Below, piece after piece: positions 25,422 to 34,375 of a DNA stretch of 64,000 bases. The notes under the pieces are model-generated. The model searched no databases. It was not told where the DNA came from and was given only the letters and a program-made list of their open reading frames with translations. Origin of the DNA: Elizabethkingia meningoseptica_A (GTDB lineage Bacteria; Bacteroidota; Bacteroidia; Flavobacteriales; Weeksellaceae). The DNA is taken from the NCBI RefSeq assembly GCF_045762675.1, contig NZ_JBJDLK010000004.1, positions 496,001 to 560,000 on the forward strand. Direction: 5' to 3'. Numbering within the stretch: position 1 is the stretch's first letter; each line of letters opens with the position of its first letter. Position numbers and translations under genes: made by a program.

Positions 25422-26597
25422 ATGACTTTAGTCCAAAAAGCAAGTCTCTTTATCGAAAACTTATTCAAAGATAAGTTATCTTCGGCATTTCTTTACCATA
25501 ATTATAAGCATACGCAAGAAGTTGTAACGAATGCGGAGGCTATCGCAAATGCGGAAGGAATTAATGAGCAGGATAAAGAAATTTTGCTTGTTGCCTGCTG
25601 GTTTCACGATAGCGGTTATACCGAAGATATAAGATATCATGAGGAAAAAAGCTGTGAAATTGCCGAAGCTTTTTTGAAAAGGGAAGGTATTGATGAGAAC
25701 TTTATCCACAGTGTGAAGACATTAATTATGTCTACAAAAATTTATAACACGCCGCAAAATCACCTGGAAGAAATTATCCGCGATGCGGACAGCAGTCACC
25801 TGGCAAGCCCGGACTATTTTACCTACGCTGAAAATTTGAAAAAAGAATGGGAACAAACACTTGAAAAAAATATAGGCAAGAAAAAATGGTGTGCCGAAAA
25901 TTTACAGTTTTTCCAAAAACACCAATTTTGTACAGGCTATGCTAAAAAAAACTGGGACCCTATAAAAGAAGACAACATTCATAAGATCGAAAAAATGATT
26001 CAGGAGCAACAAGAAGATACAGATACCAAAAAGGGAAAGAAGAATAAAGAACAAAAGAAAGAAGCAAAGGCCGACAGAAGTATTGATACGATGTTCAGGA
26101 TTACGCTGAGCAATCATACCCGATTGAGTGATATTGCTGACAGCAAAGCCAATATTCTGCTTTCAGTAAATGCCATTATTATATCTATCGCTTTATCCAC
26201 TTTGTTACCCAAATTAGATGCACCAAGAAATGCACATTTAATTTGGCCTACCTTTATTATGCTTATGTTTAGCGTAATCACTATTATATTTGCAATTTTG
26301 TCAACAAAACCAAAAGTAACCAGCGGAGAATTTACCAGTGAAGATTTAAGAAACAGAAAAGTAAATCTTTTATTCTTTGGTAATTTTTATAAAATGCCGT
26401 TAGAGGATTATCGTCCGGCTGTAAGAGAGATGATGGAAGACAGGGATTACCTGTATGATTCTATGATTCGTGACCTGTATTATTTAGGAGTTGTGCTTAA
26501 TCGTAAATACAGATTGTTAAGTATTACCTATAAAATATTTATGGTAGGAATTATAGCTTCGGTTATAGCTTTTGTTGCTGCTTTCTGGACGATGTAA
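25422..26597 (+). CDS. HD-domain protein with C-terminal Pycsar-effector-type membrane module
   Basis: This protein has 391 residues from MTLVQKASLF. Residues 1-180 are an HD phosphohydrolase domain with His30 (NYKH), His62-Asp63 (CWFHDSGY) and Asp121 (RDADSSH). Residues 195-220 are a charged linker. Residues about 220-391 match DUF5706/PycTM: FRITLSNHTRLSDIADSKANILLSVN, membrane helices near 245-263, 274-294 and 369-388. PycTM proteins are membrane effectors in cyclic-pyrimidine (Pycsar) defence, but no cyclase gene is nearby, and flavobacteria often carry this fusion as a chromosomal gene. It is divergent from the phosphatase-barrel gene with only 25 bases between starts. Substrate unknown. 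Confidence 0.88.
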   Translation: MTLVQKASLFIENLFKDKLSSAFLYHNYKHTQEVVTNAEAIANAEGINEQDKEILLVACWFHDSGYTEDIRYHEEKSCEIAEAFLKREGIDENFIHSVKTLIMSTKIYNTPQNHLEEIIRDADSSHLASPDYFTYAENLKKEWEQTLEKNIGKKKWCAENLQFFQKHQFCTGYAKKNWDPIKEDNIHKIEKMIQEQQEDTDTKKGKKNKEQKKEAKADRSIDTMFRITLSNHTRLSDIADSKANILLSVNAIIISIALSTLLPKLDAPRNAHLIWPTFIMLMFSVITIIFAILSTKPKVTSGEFTSEDLRNRKVNLLFFGNFYKMPLEDYRPAVREMMEDRDYLYDSMIRDLYYLGVVLNRKYRLLSITYKIFMVGIIASVIAFVAAFWTM

Positions 26598-26630
26598 CAG
26601 TCCGGATAATTACCAATCAAATAGTATAAA

Positions 26631-28928
26631 TTACAAAATGCCTACACGAAGGGCTTTCAGTCCGTTGATGCCGGGAAGTTCTTCTACTTCCAGTGTTTCT
26701 ACATGGTCTGAAAGATAGCCTTTCTCCTGAAGTGTTTGTATATAGGAGTAGTATTCCTTAATGTCTTCATTAGAGGAATATACAATACAGATTTTTCCCG
26801 GTTGTGTTATTCTTTCGGTCGTATTTTTTATATAAGCCTTATCAATACGCTTCTTTACCACTTCGTAACGGGAGTTGTAAGCCCCATCTACATCGAAACG
26901 CTTTTCATCCATCCGAAAACGAATAGACAGTGAAACGTTGAAAATCAGTATAAGAGAGTGAACATCCAGCTGATAAGGTAAACGGGATTTTAGCGTTTTA
27001 TGTGAACGCTCCATTTCACAAATTGTTTCCAGCTGCCAGTATCTGAGCTGATGCAGATTCTCTTTTTTGAAATCTTTTCCCGGACTGATAGATTGTCCTA
27101 TGTAGATATTATGTTCCACACCATCCGTTTTGAACATTTCAAAGTAGTGCGGGAAAATAAGCTGGGCATTCTGTTCTCTTTTTTCCAGAATGTTGGCAAA
27201 GTTTTTATTGATGGCACTTACTGTTTCATCAAAAGCCTTTCTTTTTTTATAAAGAGTAGAGCCGTTCAGTTCCAGATGGCTGAAATAATCCTCAATTTCA
27301 GAATTGGTATTGAGTCTCATGTATGGGTGAACTTCTGTTGAAAGGAAACGAAGGACACGTTGTTCTGTATCCGTTTTTAAACCGGCTTCAACTTCTTCCG
27401 TAAGAATCTTTATTCCGAATAAAATTTTCTCATCGACAGAGGTATCACCATCAATATTTTCAAAAATATGGACAAGCTGGCGAAGCTGCTCCAGAAGATC
27501 TTCCTGTTGCGCTTTATTGCGTATACTCGATGATGATTTAATATCTGTCTGTCCGAATAAAGGATAAACATTTTTAAAGGAAATTTCTTTCGGGATGTAT
27601 TCCTCGTCGCGCAAATGCCCGAAAAATGATTTTTGAGCCTCTTCGCGGAATTTCCAGGCTACACTTGGATGCAGGGAAGTATATTCCTGTTGAATAATGG
27701 CATCCAGTTTTGTCTGCCATTCATAATGGAATCTGCTGATCGCAAATAAAAGAAATGGAGTAATGAAATCGAGTTTCTTTACCTTGATACTGTTGAATGC
27801 TCCGCTGATGCCGGAAGATAATTCCAGAATAGCAAGTAACCTGTTATCTTTCACTACCGGAATCATCACAAAACTGTGAATATCATTCTCGGCAAAATAT
27901 CCTGATACAAACTGAAACTTCTCAGAATCTGAATATTTTGAAATATCGGAGATGACAACAGGTTTGTTATTTTGTATCAGTTCATCATATACTTCTTTTC
28001 CAATAATATTTGAACCCAGTTTATGGTAAAGATATTCCAGAATAGAACTTGAAAATAAGCTACGGTGATTTTTACTTTGAAGACTTTCCAGTTTATTTTC
28101 CTCATTATTAAAGAACATAAAGCCAACTCTAAGATCAGGAACTTCAAAATAGGAACTTAATATAGGTTCAAAACTTCCGTCAAATGTTCCAGTTTCAGGA
28201 TCTATACTCAACAGGTTTGATTTCAGTTCAGAAAGTGAAAAGTCGGTGGTTACATCCGTTAAGGAAATAATGAAAAAGCCTTTCATAATCCAGCTCTGCT
28301 CTGGGAACTTGGATTTCCATAATTCTATATCATCATAATTATCCATCAGAAAATCTATTTCTTCATCGGTTAAGAAATATGATTTTTCCGTAGGAATAGT
28401 TTCCGTAAAATCAGCATTAATTGTCAGCCGGTAATGTCTTACAATTCCCTGTTTATCTGGAATGTCGAAGAACAGCGGCGTTGAAGGCTTTAATTCTTTT
28501 TTAAAGTATGAATGAATAATGACTACACAATTCATAATGTAGAAATAGTCATCATCCATATCTCTTATCTTAATTTCAAAGCTCTGTCCGGCATCTTTCA
28601 GTAAAGTTTTGAATCTTTCTGTATAGTTGAATGTAAGATTAAAAAACGGGATACTGGCCGCCTTTATTTCATTATTGGTAAGAGCAGTGGGAAATAGATC
28701 AGACAGGATGAGGTGAATTAATTCCTCATTTTCGTGGATAATATTCAGGTCTTCAAAACCATCCCGGAGTTCCGGAATTTTATCCGTTTTTTCCAGTACA
28801 GCGCGCGCATACTCGGAGCGATATGATTCGGGATCATTATCCCGGATATCTTCCAGCACCTCAAGGTATTTGTGAAATGCAACACGTAGTTTAAATGGTG
28901 ATTTTCTGTCCTGAAACATATCGTACAA
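26631..28928 (-). CDS. GAF-domain protein of unknown function
   Basis: This is a 765-residue soluble protein. The region around residues 245-405 has a GAF-like pattern: SSSILEYLYHKLGSNIIG, NKPVVISDISKY, IHSFVMIPVVKDNRLLAILELSSG. The N-terminal third and the C-terminal third (helical, ESNSEIEDYFSHLELNGSTLYKKRK-like) are not recognised. There is no kinase, cyclase, GGDEF or HTH domain. It may sense a small molecule in the cytoplasm. Its stop is 33 bases from that of the HD-PycTM gene, convergent. Such large GAF proteins are common in this family of bacteria; the function is not known to me. Confidence 0.82.
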   Translation of the reverse strand: MYDMFQDRKSPFKLRVAFHKYLEVLEDIRDNDPESYRSEYARAVLEKTDKIPELRDGFEDLNIIHENEELIHLILSDLFPTALTNNEIKAASIPFFNLTFNYTERFKTLLKDAGQSFEIKIRDMDDDYFYIMNCVVIIHSYFKKELKPSTPLFFDIPDKQGIVRHYRLTINADFTETIPTEKSYFLTDEEIDFLMDNYDDIELWKSKFPEQSWIMKGFFIISLTDVTTDFSLSELKSNLLSIDPETGTFDGSFEPILSSYFEVPDLRVGFMFFNNEENKLESLQSKNHRSLFSSSILEYLYHKLGSNIIGKEVYDELIQNNKPVVISDISKYSDSEKFQFVSGYFAENDIHSFVMIPVVKDNRLLAILELSSGISGAFNSIKVKKLDFITPFLLFAISRFHYEWQTKLDAIIQQEYTSLHPSVAWKFREEAQKSFFGHLRDEEYIPKEISFKNVYPLFGQTDIKSSSSIRNKAQQEDLLEQLRQLVHIFENIDGDTSVDEKILFGIKILTEEVEAGLKTDTEQRVLRFLSTEVHPYMRLNTNSEIEDYFSHLELNGSTLYKKRKAFDETVSAINKNFANILEKREQNAQLIFPHYFEMFKTDGVEHNIYIGQSISPGKDFKKENLHQLRYWQLETICEMERSHKTLKSRLPYQLDVHSLILIFNVSLSIRFRMDEKRFDVDGAYNSRYEVVKKRIDKAYIKNTTERITQPGKICIVYSSNEDIKEYYSYIQTLQEKGYLSDHVETLEVEELPGINGLKALRVGIL

Positions 28929-29286
28929 ATTTAGGGAATAAAAAAGTATTTTCTGACTCTGCAGGGTTTAATTTTGACTATTCTGAAGGCAATTATGATA
29001 TGATTTCACGCATCCTAAGTGAAAAACTGAATCGGGTTTGTTCTGCTTTTTGAAATTCATTGTTATTACATAACAAAATATACGGCATAATTGTCTTTAT
29101 ATTAAAATGCCCCTGATATGAAAAAATAAATTTCATATTATGTTAATATGCTTATTTCTGTAAACCTGCATTAATAATATATTTTATTGAAAATTAGAAT
29201 CTTTTTAGTGTTAAAAAATCAAATTTAACATACAGTTGGTGTTTTTTTACTAATTTTATTTTTATCAAATCACAAAAATTAATTCT
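28929..29286. other. Intergenic stretch with the Endo F2 promoter
   Basis: These 358 AT-rich bases hold no gene I can support. The left part is shared by the minus-strand GAF gene promoter; the right end holds the promoter described at 29236-29264. Confidence 0.6.
29236..29264 (+). promoter_or_regulatory. Endo F2 promoter
   Basis: TTG at 29236-29238 and TATTTTTA at 29257-29264 have 18-base spacing. The ATG follows 22 bases after. Confidence 0.5.
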
Positions 29287-30294
29287 ATGAAAACCGCAAA
29301 TTTTTCCTTTGCATTATGCCTTTCTGTGGCCATAATGCTATTGATTCAATGTACAAGAAGTGAGCAGGATTTGTCAGTAAAATCCGGGGCCTCAGCTCTA
29401 AAAGCAAAACAAATTATTTCCAATTTAGATTTTTCCGCGCTGATTGCCTATAAAAATAGTGATCATCAGATATCAGCCGGCTATTACCGTACATGGAGAG
29501 ACAGTGCTACGACCAGTGGAAATATTCCGAGTATGAGATGGCTGCCAGATAGTCTGGATATGGTCATGGTTTTTCCTAATTATACACCGGCAGACAATCC
29601 GTACTGGAATACTTTAAAAACGAATTATGTACCTTATCTCCATAAGCGCGGAACTAAAGTAATTATAACACTTGGCGATTTAAGCAGTGCTACGACTACA
29701 GGAGGTCAGGACTCAATAGGTTATTCTTCCTGGGCACAGGGTATTTATAACAAATGGGTAGGGGAGTATAATCTGGATGGTATTGACATTGATGTTGAAA
29801 GTAATCCGAGCGGAGCTACACTTACCAAGTTTGTTGCAGCAACAAAAGCATTATCAAAATATTTCGGGCCAAAATCGGGAACAGGTAAAACCTTTGTTTA
29901 CGATACGAATCAAAACCCTACAAATTTCTTTACTCAGACTGCTTCCCGGTATAATTATGTATTCCTTCAGGCTTATGGCAGAAGCACTTCTAACCTTACT
30001 ACGGTTTCAGGATTGTATGCACCTTATATCAATATGAAACAGTTCCTGCCGGGCTTTTCATTCTATGAAGAAAACGGATATCCCGGGAATTACTGGAATG
30101 ATGTAAGATATCCACAAAATGGAACAGGGCGTGCCTATGACTATGCCCGCTGGCAACCAAAAACCGGGAAAAAAGGTGGTGTTTTCTCTTATGCAATAGA
30201 CCGGGATGCCCCACTGACTTCCTCTAATGATAATACACTTCGTGCCCCGAACTTCAGGGTAACAAAAGATCTTATTAAAATAATGAATCCTTAG
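29287..30294 (+). CDS. endOF2: Endo-beta-N-acetylglucosaminidase F2
   Basis: This 335-residue GH18 enzyme cuts the chitobiose core of N-linked glycans between the two GlcNAc residues, leaving one on the protein; Endo F2 prefers biantennary and some high-mannose chains. The catalytic DxxDxDxE motif reads DGIDIDVE at 164-171, with Glu171 the acid/base. A lipobox-like LLIQC (Cys22) and a pro-region precede the mature start near residue 50 (ALIAYKNSDHQISAGYYRTW). Asp-Ser sites 72-73, 88-89 and 142-143 fit the known O-glycosylation motif of this protein family. The sequence differs at scattered residues from the published enzyme, pointing to a related species. It is followed by Endo F3. Confidence 0.96.
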   Translation: MKTANFSFALCLSVAIMLLIQCTRSEQDLSVKSGASALKAKQIISNLDFSALIAYKNSDHQISAGYYRTWRDSATTSGNIPSMRWLPDSLDMVMVFPNYTPADNPYWNTLKTNYVPYLHKRGTKVIITLGDLSSATTTGGQDSIGYSSWAQGIYNKWVGEYNLDGIDIDVESNPSGATLTKFVAATKALSKYFGPKSGTGKTFVYDTNQNPTNFFTQTASRYNYVFLQAYGRSTSNLTTVSGLYAPYINMKQFLPGFSFYEENGYPGNYWNDVRYPQNGTGRAYDYARWQPKTGKKGGVFSYAIDRDAPLTSSNDNTLRAPNFRVTKDLIKIMNP

Positions 30295-30310
30295 GAGGAT
30301 ATTCATTATA

Positions 30311-30362
30311 CATAAAAGCAGCTGTAATAATAAACTTCAATTTTTTGTTGCAGTTGTTTTTT
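30311..30362 (+). terminator. Hairpin between Endo F2 and Endo F3
   Basis: AAAGCAGCTGTAA pairs, with several G-U pairs, to TTGCAGTTGTTTT and runs into T residues. It probably ends most Endo F2 transcription; its end overlaps the -33 element of Endo F3. Confidence 0.5.
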
Positions 30363-30391
30363 GTGCTATCCTTATAAACACACTAATTTTT
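30361..30391 (+). promoter_or_regulatory. Endo F3 promoter
   Basis: TTG at 30361-30363 and TAATTTTT at 30384-30391 have 20-base spacing, 12 bases before the ATG. Confidence 0.45.
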
Positions 30392-30403
30392 AATAAACAT
30401 TTT

Positions 30404-31396
30404 ATGAAAAAAATCTTTTTAGCTCAGGTGTCAGTATTATTTTTACTGATATTGGGTGCATGTTCAAAAATGTCAGAGGACTTAGCTCCTGAAACATCAG
30501 ATAAAGTTGCTGCTACCAGCGGTAGAGCTCTGGCAGGGAATAACGGAGTCTGTATTGCCTACTATATTACGGACGGAAGAAATCCGTCATTTAAATTGAA
30601 GGATATTCCGAACGGTGTGGATATGGTGATCTTATTCGGATTGAAATACTGGAGTTTGCAGGACACAACGAAGCTAAAACCCGGTACGGATATGATGGGG
30701 AGCTTTACATCGTATAAAGATCTGGATAACCAGATTCGCTCTCTTCAGAGCAGGGGCATCAAAGTATTGCAGAATATAGATGATGATGTGAGCTGGCAGT
30801 CTTTAAAACCTGGAGGCTATGCATCAGCAACCGCATATGCAGATGCCATAAAGTCTGTTGTTATAGACAAATGGAAACTGGACGGGATAAGTCTGGATGT
30901 AGAACACACTGGTGCAAAACCAAATCCAATACCACCATTTCCGGGTTATGCGTCAACAGGCTATAATGGATGGTATTCCGGAAGTATGGCGGCAACGCCT
31001 GAGTTTCTGAATGTAATACGGGAATTAACTAAATATTTTGGCACGACAGCTCCTAACAATAAACAATTGCAGATCGCCTCGGGTATTGATGTATATTCCT
31101 GGAATAAAATAATGGAGAATTTCCGGACTAACTTCAACTATATCCAGTTACAGTCTTATGGTGCAAATGTCAGCAGAACAACGTTGATGATGAATTATGC
31201 CACCGGAACGAATAAAATTCCGGCCAGTAAGATGGTATTTGGTGCGTATGCAGAAGGGGGAACAAATCAGGCGAATGATGTTCTGGTTGCCAAATGGGTT
31301 CCTTCACAAGGGGCAAAAGGAGGAATGATGATTTACACATATAATTCTAATGTTGATTACGCGAATGCTGTTAAAAATGCAGTAAAAGGCTTATAA
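30404..31396 (+). CDS. endOF3: Endo-beta-N-acetylglucosaminidase F3
   Basis: This 330-residue GH18 enzyme is known to release bi- and triantennary complex N-glycans, with preference for core-fucosylated chains. The motif is DGISLDVE at 160-167; the usual first inner Asp is Ser163, as in known Endo F3. If the mature protein begins at ALAGNNG (residue 42), Glu167 becomes Glu126, the catalytic residue described for Endo F3. A lipobox-like LGAC (Cys20) and a short pro-region precede it. DTT at 87-89 fits the O-glycosylation motif. It shares a fold but little sequence with Endo F2 next to it, so the pair is an old duplication or assembly. Confidence 0.96.
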   Translation: MKKIFLAQVSVLFLLILGACSKMSEDLAPETSDKVAATSGRALAGNNGVCIAYYITDGRNPSFKLKDIPNGVDMVILFGLKYWSLQDTTKLKPGTDMMGSFTSYKDLDNQIRSLQSRGIKVLQNIDDDVSWQSLKPGGYASATAYADAIKSVVIDKWKLDGISLDVEHTGAKPNPIPPFPGYASTGYNGWYSGSMAATPEFLNVIRELTKYFGTTAPNNKQLQIASGIDVYSWNKIMENFRTNFNYIQLQSYGANVSRTTLMMNYATGTNKIPASKMVFGAYAEGGTNQANDVLVAKWVPSQGAKGGMMIYTYNSNVDYANAVKNAVKGL

Positions 31397-31437
31397 TATG
31401 TGTATGTGAATCATATATCTTAATAACTATCAAAAAG

Positions 31438-31468
31438 AGAAGTCCTCAAAACTTGAGGACTTCTTTAT
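31438..31468. terminator. Bidirectional terminator between Endo F3 and nuoN
   Basis: AAGTCCTCAA / TTGAGGACTT is a perfect stem. T-rich sequence follows on both strands, serving the convergent endOF3 and nuo operons. Confidence 0.85.
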
Positions 31469-31495
31469 TTATTTCTGAAGCGAATATTTTATTTA

Positions 31496-32875
31496 TTATA
31501 CGCCAAACTGAATCTTGAAAAGATCAGGGAAAATACCCAAAGCAATAATAACCAGTGTAATTACTACTGCAATGATGTTGTAAGTAAGACTTACTTTTTC
31601 ACTGGTTTTGAATGTTGTTTCTTTGAAGAAGAACATGGCGATAATTGGTCTCAGGTAGTAAGCAATACTTAAGGCAGAACCTAATATTGCAACGAGTACC
31701 AAAAATGCTGCACCATTCATTGCCTGGCTGAATAAGCTGAATTTTCCAACGAATCCTGCTGTTAACGGAATACCCGCCATAGACAATAAAGATACTGTAG
31801 CAACTATTGCCAGTAAAGGTTCTGTTTTTGCCAATCCCTTGAAGGCATTGTAAGAAACTTCTCTTTTTACTTTTTCTACCCAGATCAGTGTTAAGAAAAC
31901 ACCTACTGTAGAAACAGCATATGCTAAAAGATAGAAAGCCATTTTATCCAGTGAATATTCATTCATTCCGAAGAATACCAATGCAATATATCCTGCATGT
32001 GAAACACTGGAATACGCCAGCATTCTCTTCATATTGGTTTGTGCAAGTCCCATACAGTTTGCCAGTAATAACGTAATGATTACAAAGCTTCCCATAATGT
32101 TCAGCCAGTTACCATAAGTTCCGGCAAATCCTACAACCATTAGTTTATAAAGAGCTCCGAATGCAGAGATCTTTACAACTGTTGCCATAAATGTAGTAAT
32201 AAGAGATGGTGCACCCTGATATACATCCGGACTCCACATGTGGAATGGCGCTAAAGATGTTTTAAATGCCATTGCACAGAGCATTAGAATAAATCCAAGA
32301 ACGAACATCGGATTTTTTCCGGACTGAAGACTGAATTTATGAATTTCTGCGAGATCAAATGATCCTGTACTTCCAAAAATCATAGCGATACCGAAAAGCA
32401 GGAAACCTGTTGCAAACGCTCCTGTTAAGAAATACTTCATAGAAGCTTCAATAGAGCGTAGGTCTGTTTTATTAGCACCTGCCATTACATATAACGGGAT
32501 AGAAAGAATTTCAATACCAAGGAATAAGGTCACAAGGTTTTTAAATCCGAATAATGTAATTCCTCCACATAATGATAAAAGCATTAATGCATATAATTCA
32601 GACTGGTGACTTCTGTGATTATTAAATGCAAATCCTCCGATAAAGAAAATAAGCAAAGTAACAATAATAGATATCTGTGTTAAAAGTCTTGCCGGTCCGT
32701 CGTACAAATACATGTTATCATACTTCAGGAAAAAGCTGCAGTCTGGCATATAGCTTACCGAGAAAGCTATGAGAAGCCCTAAAATACCAATATATCTTGA
32801 AAATTTGCTTTGGTTAAATACCCCGGCAAAAAGTGATAATACTGCTGTTATAAAAATTATAATAAATACCGTCAT
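31496..32875 (-). CDS. nuoN: NADH-quinone oxidoreductase subunit N
   Basis: This 459-residue antiporter-like membrane subunit of complex I has about 14 membrane helices. The conserved KTSLAPFHMWSPDVYQGAPSLITTFMATVVK segment holds the proton-channel lysine, and LGIEILSIPLYVM the helix-5 glutamate. It is the last gene of the nuo operon, 11 bases after nuoM, and ends before the bidirectional terminator. It carries one of the proton channels of the membrane arm. Confidence 0.96.
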   Translation of the reverse strand: MTVFIIIFITAVLSLFAGVFNQSKFSRYIGILGLLIAFSVSYMPDCSFFLKYDNMYLYDGPARLLTQISIIVTLLIFFIGGFAFNNHRSHQSELYALMLLSLCGGITLFGFKNLVTLFLGIEILSIPLYVMAGANKTDLRSIEASMKYFLTGAFATGFLLFGIAMIFGSTGSFDLAEIHKFSLQSGKNPMFVLGFILMLCAMAFKTSLAPFHMWSPDVYQGAPSLITTFMATVVKISAFGALYKLMVVGFAGTYGNWLNIMGSFVIITLLLANCMGLAQTNMKRMLAYSSVSHAGYIALVFFGMNEYSLDKMAFYLLAYAVSTVGVFLTLIWVEKVKREVSYNAFKGLAKTEPLLAIVATVSLLSMAGIPLTAGFVGKFSLFSQAMNGAAFLVLVAILGSALSIAYYLRPIIAMFFFKETTFKTSEKVSLTYNIIAVVITLVIIALGIFPDLFKIQFGV

Positions 32876-32886
32876 TTTCCTTTCAA

Positions 32887-34374
32887 TTAATTATTCATTG
32901 ATTTGAAGATAAACTCCAACGAACTATGCACCATTTCCAGAATACTGTTAGGGAAGATCCCGAAAAGTATTACAAATACAACCAGAGATGCCAATACAGA
33001 AAACTCTACACCTGAAACATCCTTAATATTAGCAAGAAGTACTTCATCTCCTTTTCCAAACATTGCCTTTCCGTACATTCTAAGCATGTAAACCGCACAG
33101 AGAATAACCGTAAGACCGGAAATAATAACTGCAGTTGTATTATAATCGGAGATTGACTTTAATAAGATAAATTCTCCGATAAATCCGTTTGTTAATGGAA
33201 CAGCCATTGAACCGAATACAATAATAAGGAACAATACTGCAAATTTCGGTGCTACTTTAGCAAGCCCCCCCATTTGTCTGATATCTCTTGTTTTGAATCT
33301 TCTGTATAGAATATCGGCGCAGTAGAATAATCCAACAATGTTAATACCGTGTGCAAAAGCCTGTATAACTGCTCCTTCAGCTCCTTCAGTTGTAAAATGA
33401 TCAGTCATGGTAACCATTGCAGAAGCAAAAATACCCGCTACAATAAGTCCAACGTGAGAAAGAGATGAATAGGTGATAATTCTTTTGATATCATTTTTTA
33501 CAATAGCAATAAGGGCGCCGTATACAACACCGATAATCGCAAGCGTTAATACCAGCTTACCGGAAAGTCCCAGAATAGCATCCGGAGTTACAGGAAGAAG
33601 GTATCTTAATAATCCGAAGATCGCCATTTTCAGCATAATCCCCGAAAGAAGCATTGTCCCTTCGGTTGGTGAATAAGTATAGGTATCCGGCTGCCATGTA
33701 TGAAAAGGAAATACAGGTAATTTAACAGCAAATGCTGCAAAAATAAACCAGAATACTACTGTCTGTTGTGTAATATTCAGATCAGCGTTATACATATCCA
33801 GTAATGCAAAAGATGCAGCGTGGTTATACACGTAGATAAGACCACCTAACATGAATAATGAACCGATGAATGTGTATACAAAGAACTTGGTGGTAAAACG
33901 AAGCTTCTGATCTTCCTGCCCCCAAAGTCCGCAAATGAACCATATCGGGATTAGCGTGATTTCCCAGAAGGCATAGAACATTAAACCATCCAGGGAAGTA
34001 AATACTCCGATCAGACCAAACTGCATTAATAAGATCAATCCGTAAAAAGAGTTCTTATAAGGTACAGACTGGCTGTAAGAAGATAGTATAATCAGAGCCG
34101 TTAAAATTGTGGTTAAAAGTATAAACAGCATGGACAAACCATCAACGCCGAGATGTAATGAAGTCTTCAGAAATGAAGATTCAGAAGTCGTAATCTGGTA
34201 TTGTAGGTTCGAGCTGTCTATAGTTGTTGCAAAATCCAGTCCTGAAAGCATATAGAATGACAAAGCCATTTCTAAGAATGCTAGTACCAAAGCTACATAC
34301 TTCGCGCTTGGGCTCTTCCAAGCGAAAACCAGAGCCGATCCAATAACTGGTATTAGTAATAGTGCTAATAACAT
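32887..34374 (-). CDS. nuoM: NADH-quinone oxidoreductase subunit M
   Basis: This 495-residue antiporter-like subunit has FWEITLIPIWFICGLWG with the channel Glu, and KLPVFPFHTWQPDTYTYSPTEGTMLLSGIMLKM with the Lys and substrate helix, as in NuoM of other bacteria. It lies one base after the nuoL stop and upstream of nuoN. It forms the middle proton channel of the membrane arm. Confidence 0.96.
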   Translation of the reverse strand: MLLALLLIPVIGSALVFAWKSPSAKYVALVLAFLEMALSFYMLSGLDFATTIDSSNLQYQITTSESSFLKTSLHLGVDGLSMLFILLTTILTALIILSSYSQSVPYKNSFYGLILLMQFGLIGVFTSLDGLMFYAFWEITLIPIWFICGLWGQEDQKLRFTTKFFVYTFIGSLFMLGGLIYVYNHAASFALLDMYNADLNITQQTVVFWFIFAAFAVKLPVFPFHTWQPDTYTYSPTEGTMLLSGIMLKMAIFGLLRYLLPVTPDAILGLSGKLVLTLAIIGVVYGALIAIVKNDIKRIITYSSLSHVGLIVAGIFASAMVTMTDHFTTEGAEGAVIQAFAHGINIVGLFYCADILYRRFKTRDIRQMGGLAKVAPKFAVLFLIIVFGSMAVPLTNGFIGEFILLKSISDYNTTAVIISGLTVILCAVYMLRMYGKAMFGKGDEVLLANIKDVSGVEFSVLASLVVFVILFGIFPNSILEMVHSSLEFIFKSMNN

Positions 34375-34375
34375 C

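Noticed and set aside
25422..26597. A complete Pycsar phage-defence operon
   Set aside because: Only the effector-type module is present, fused to an HD domain; no uridylate/cytidylate cyclase gene is in the window, so a defence system is not claimed.
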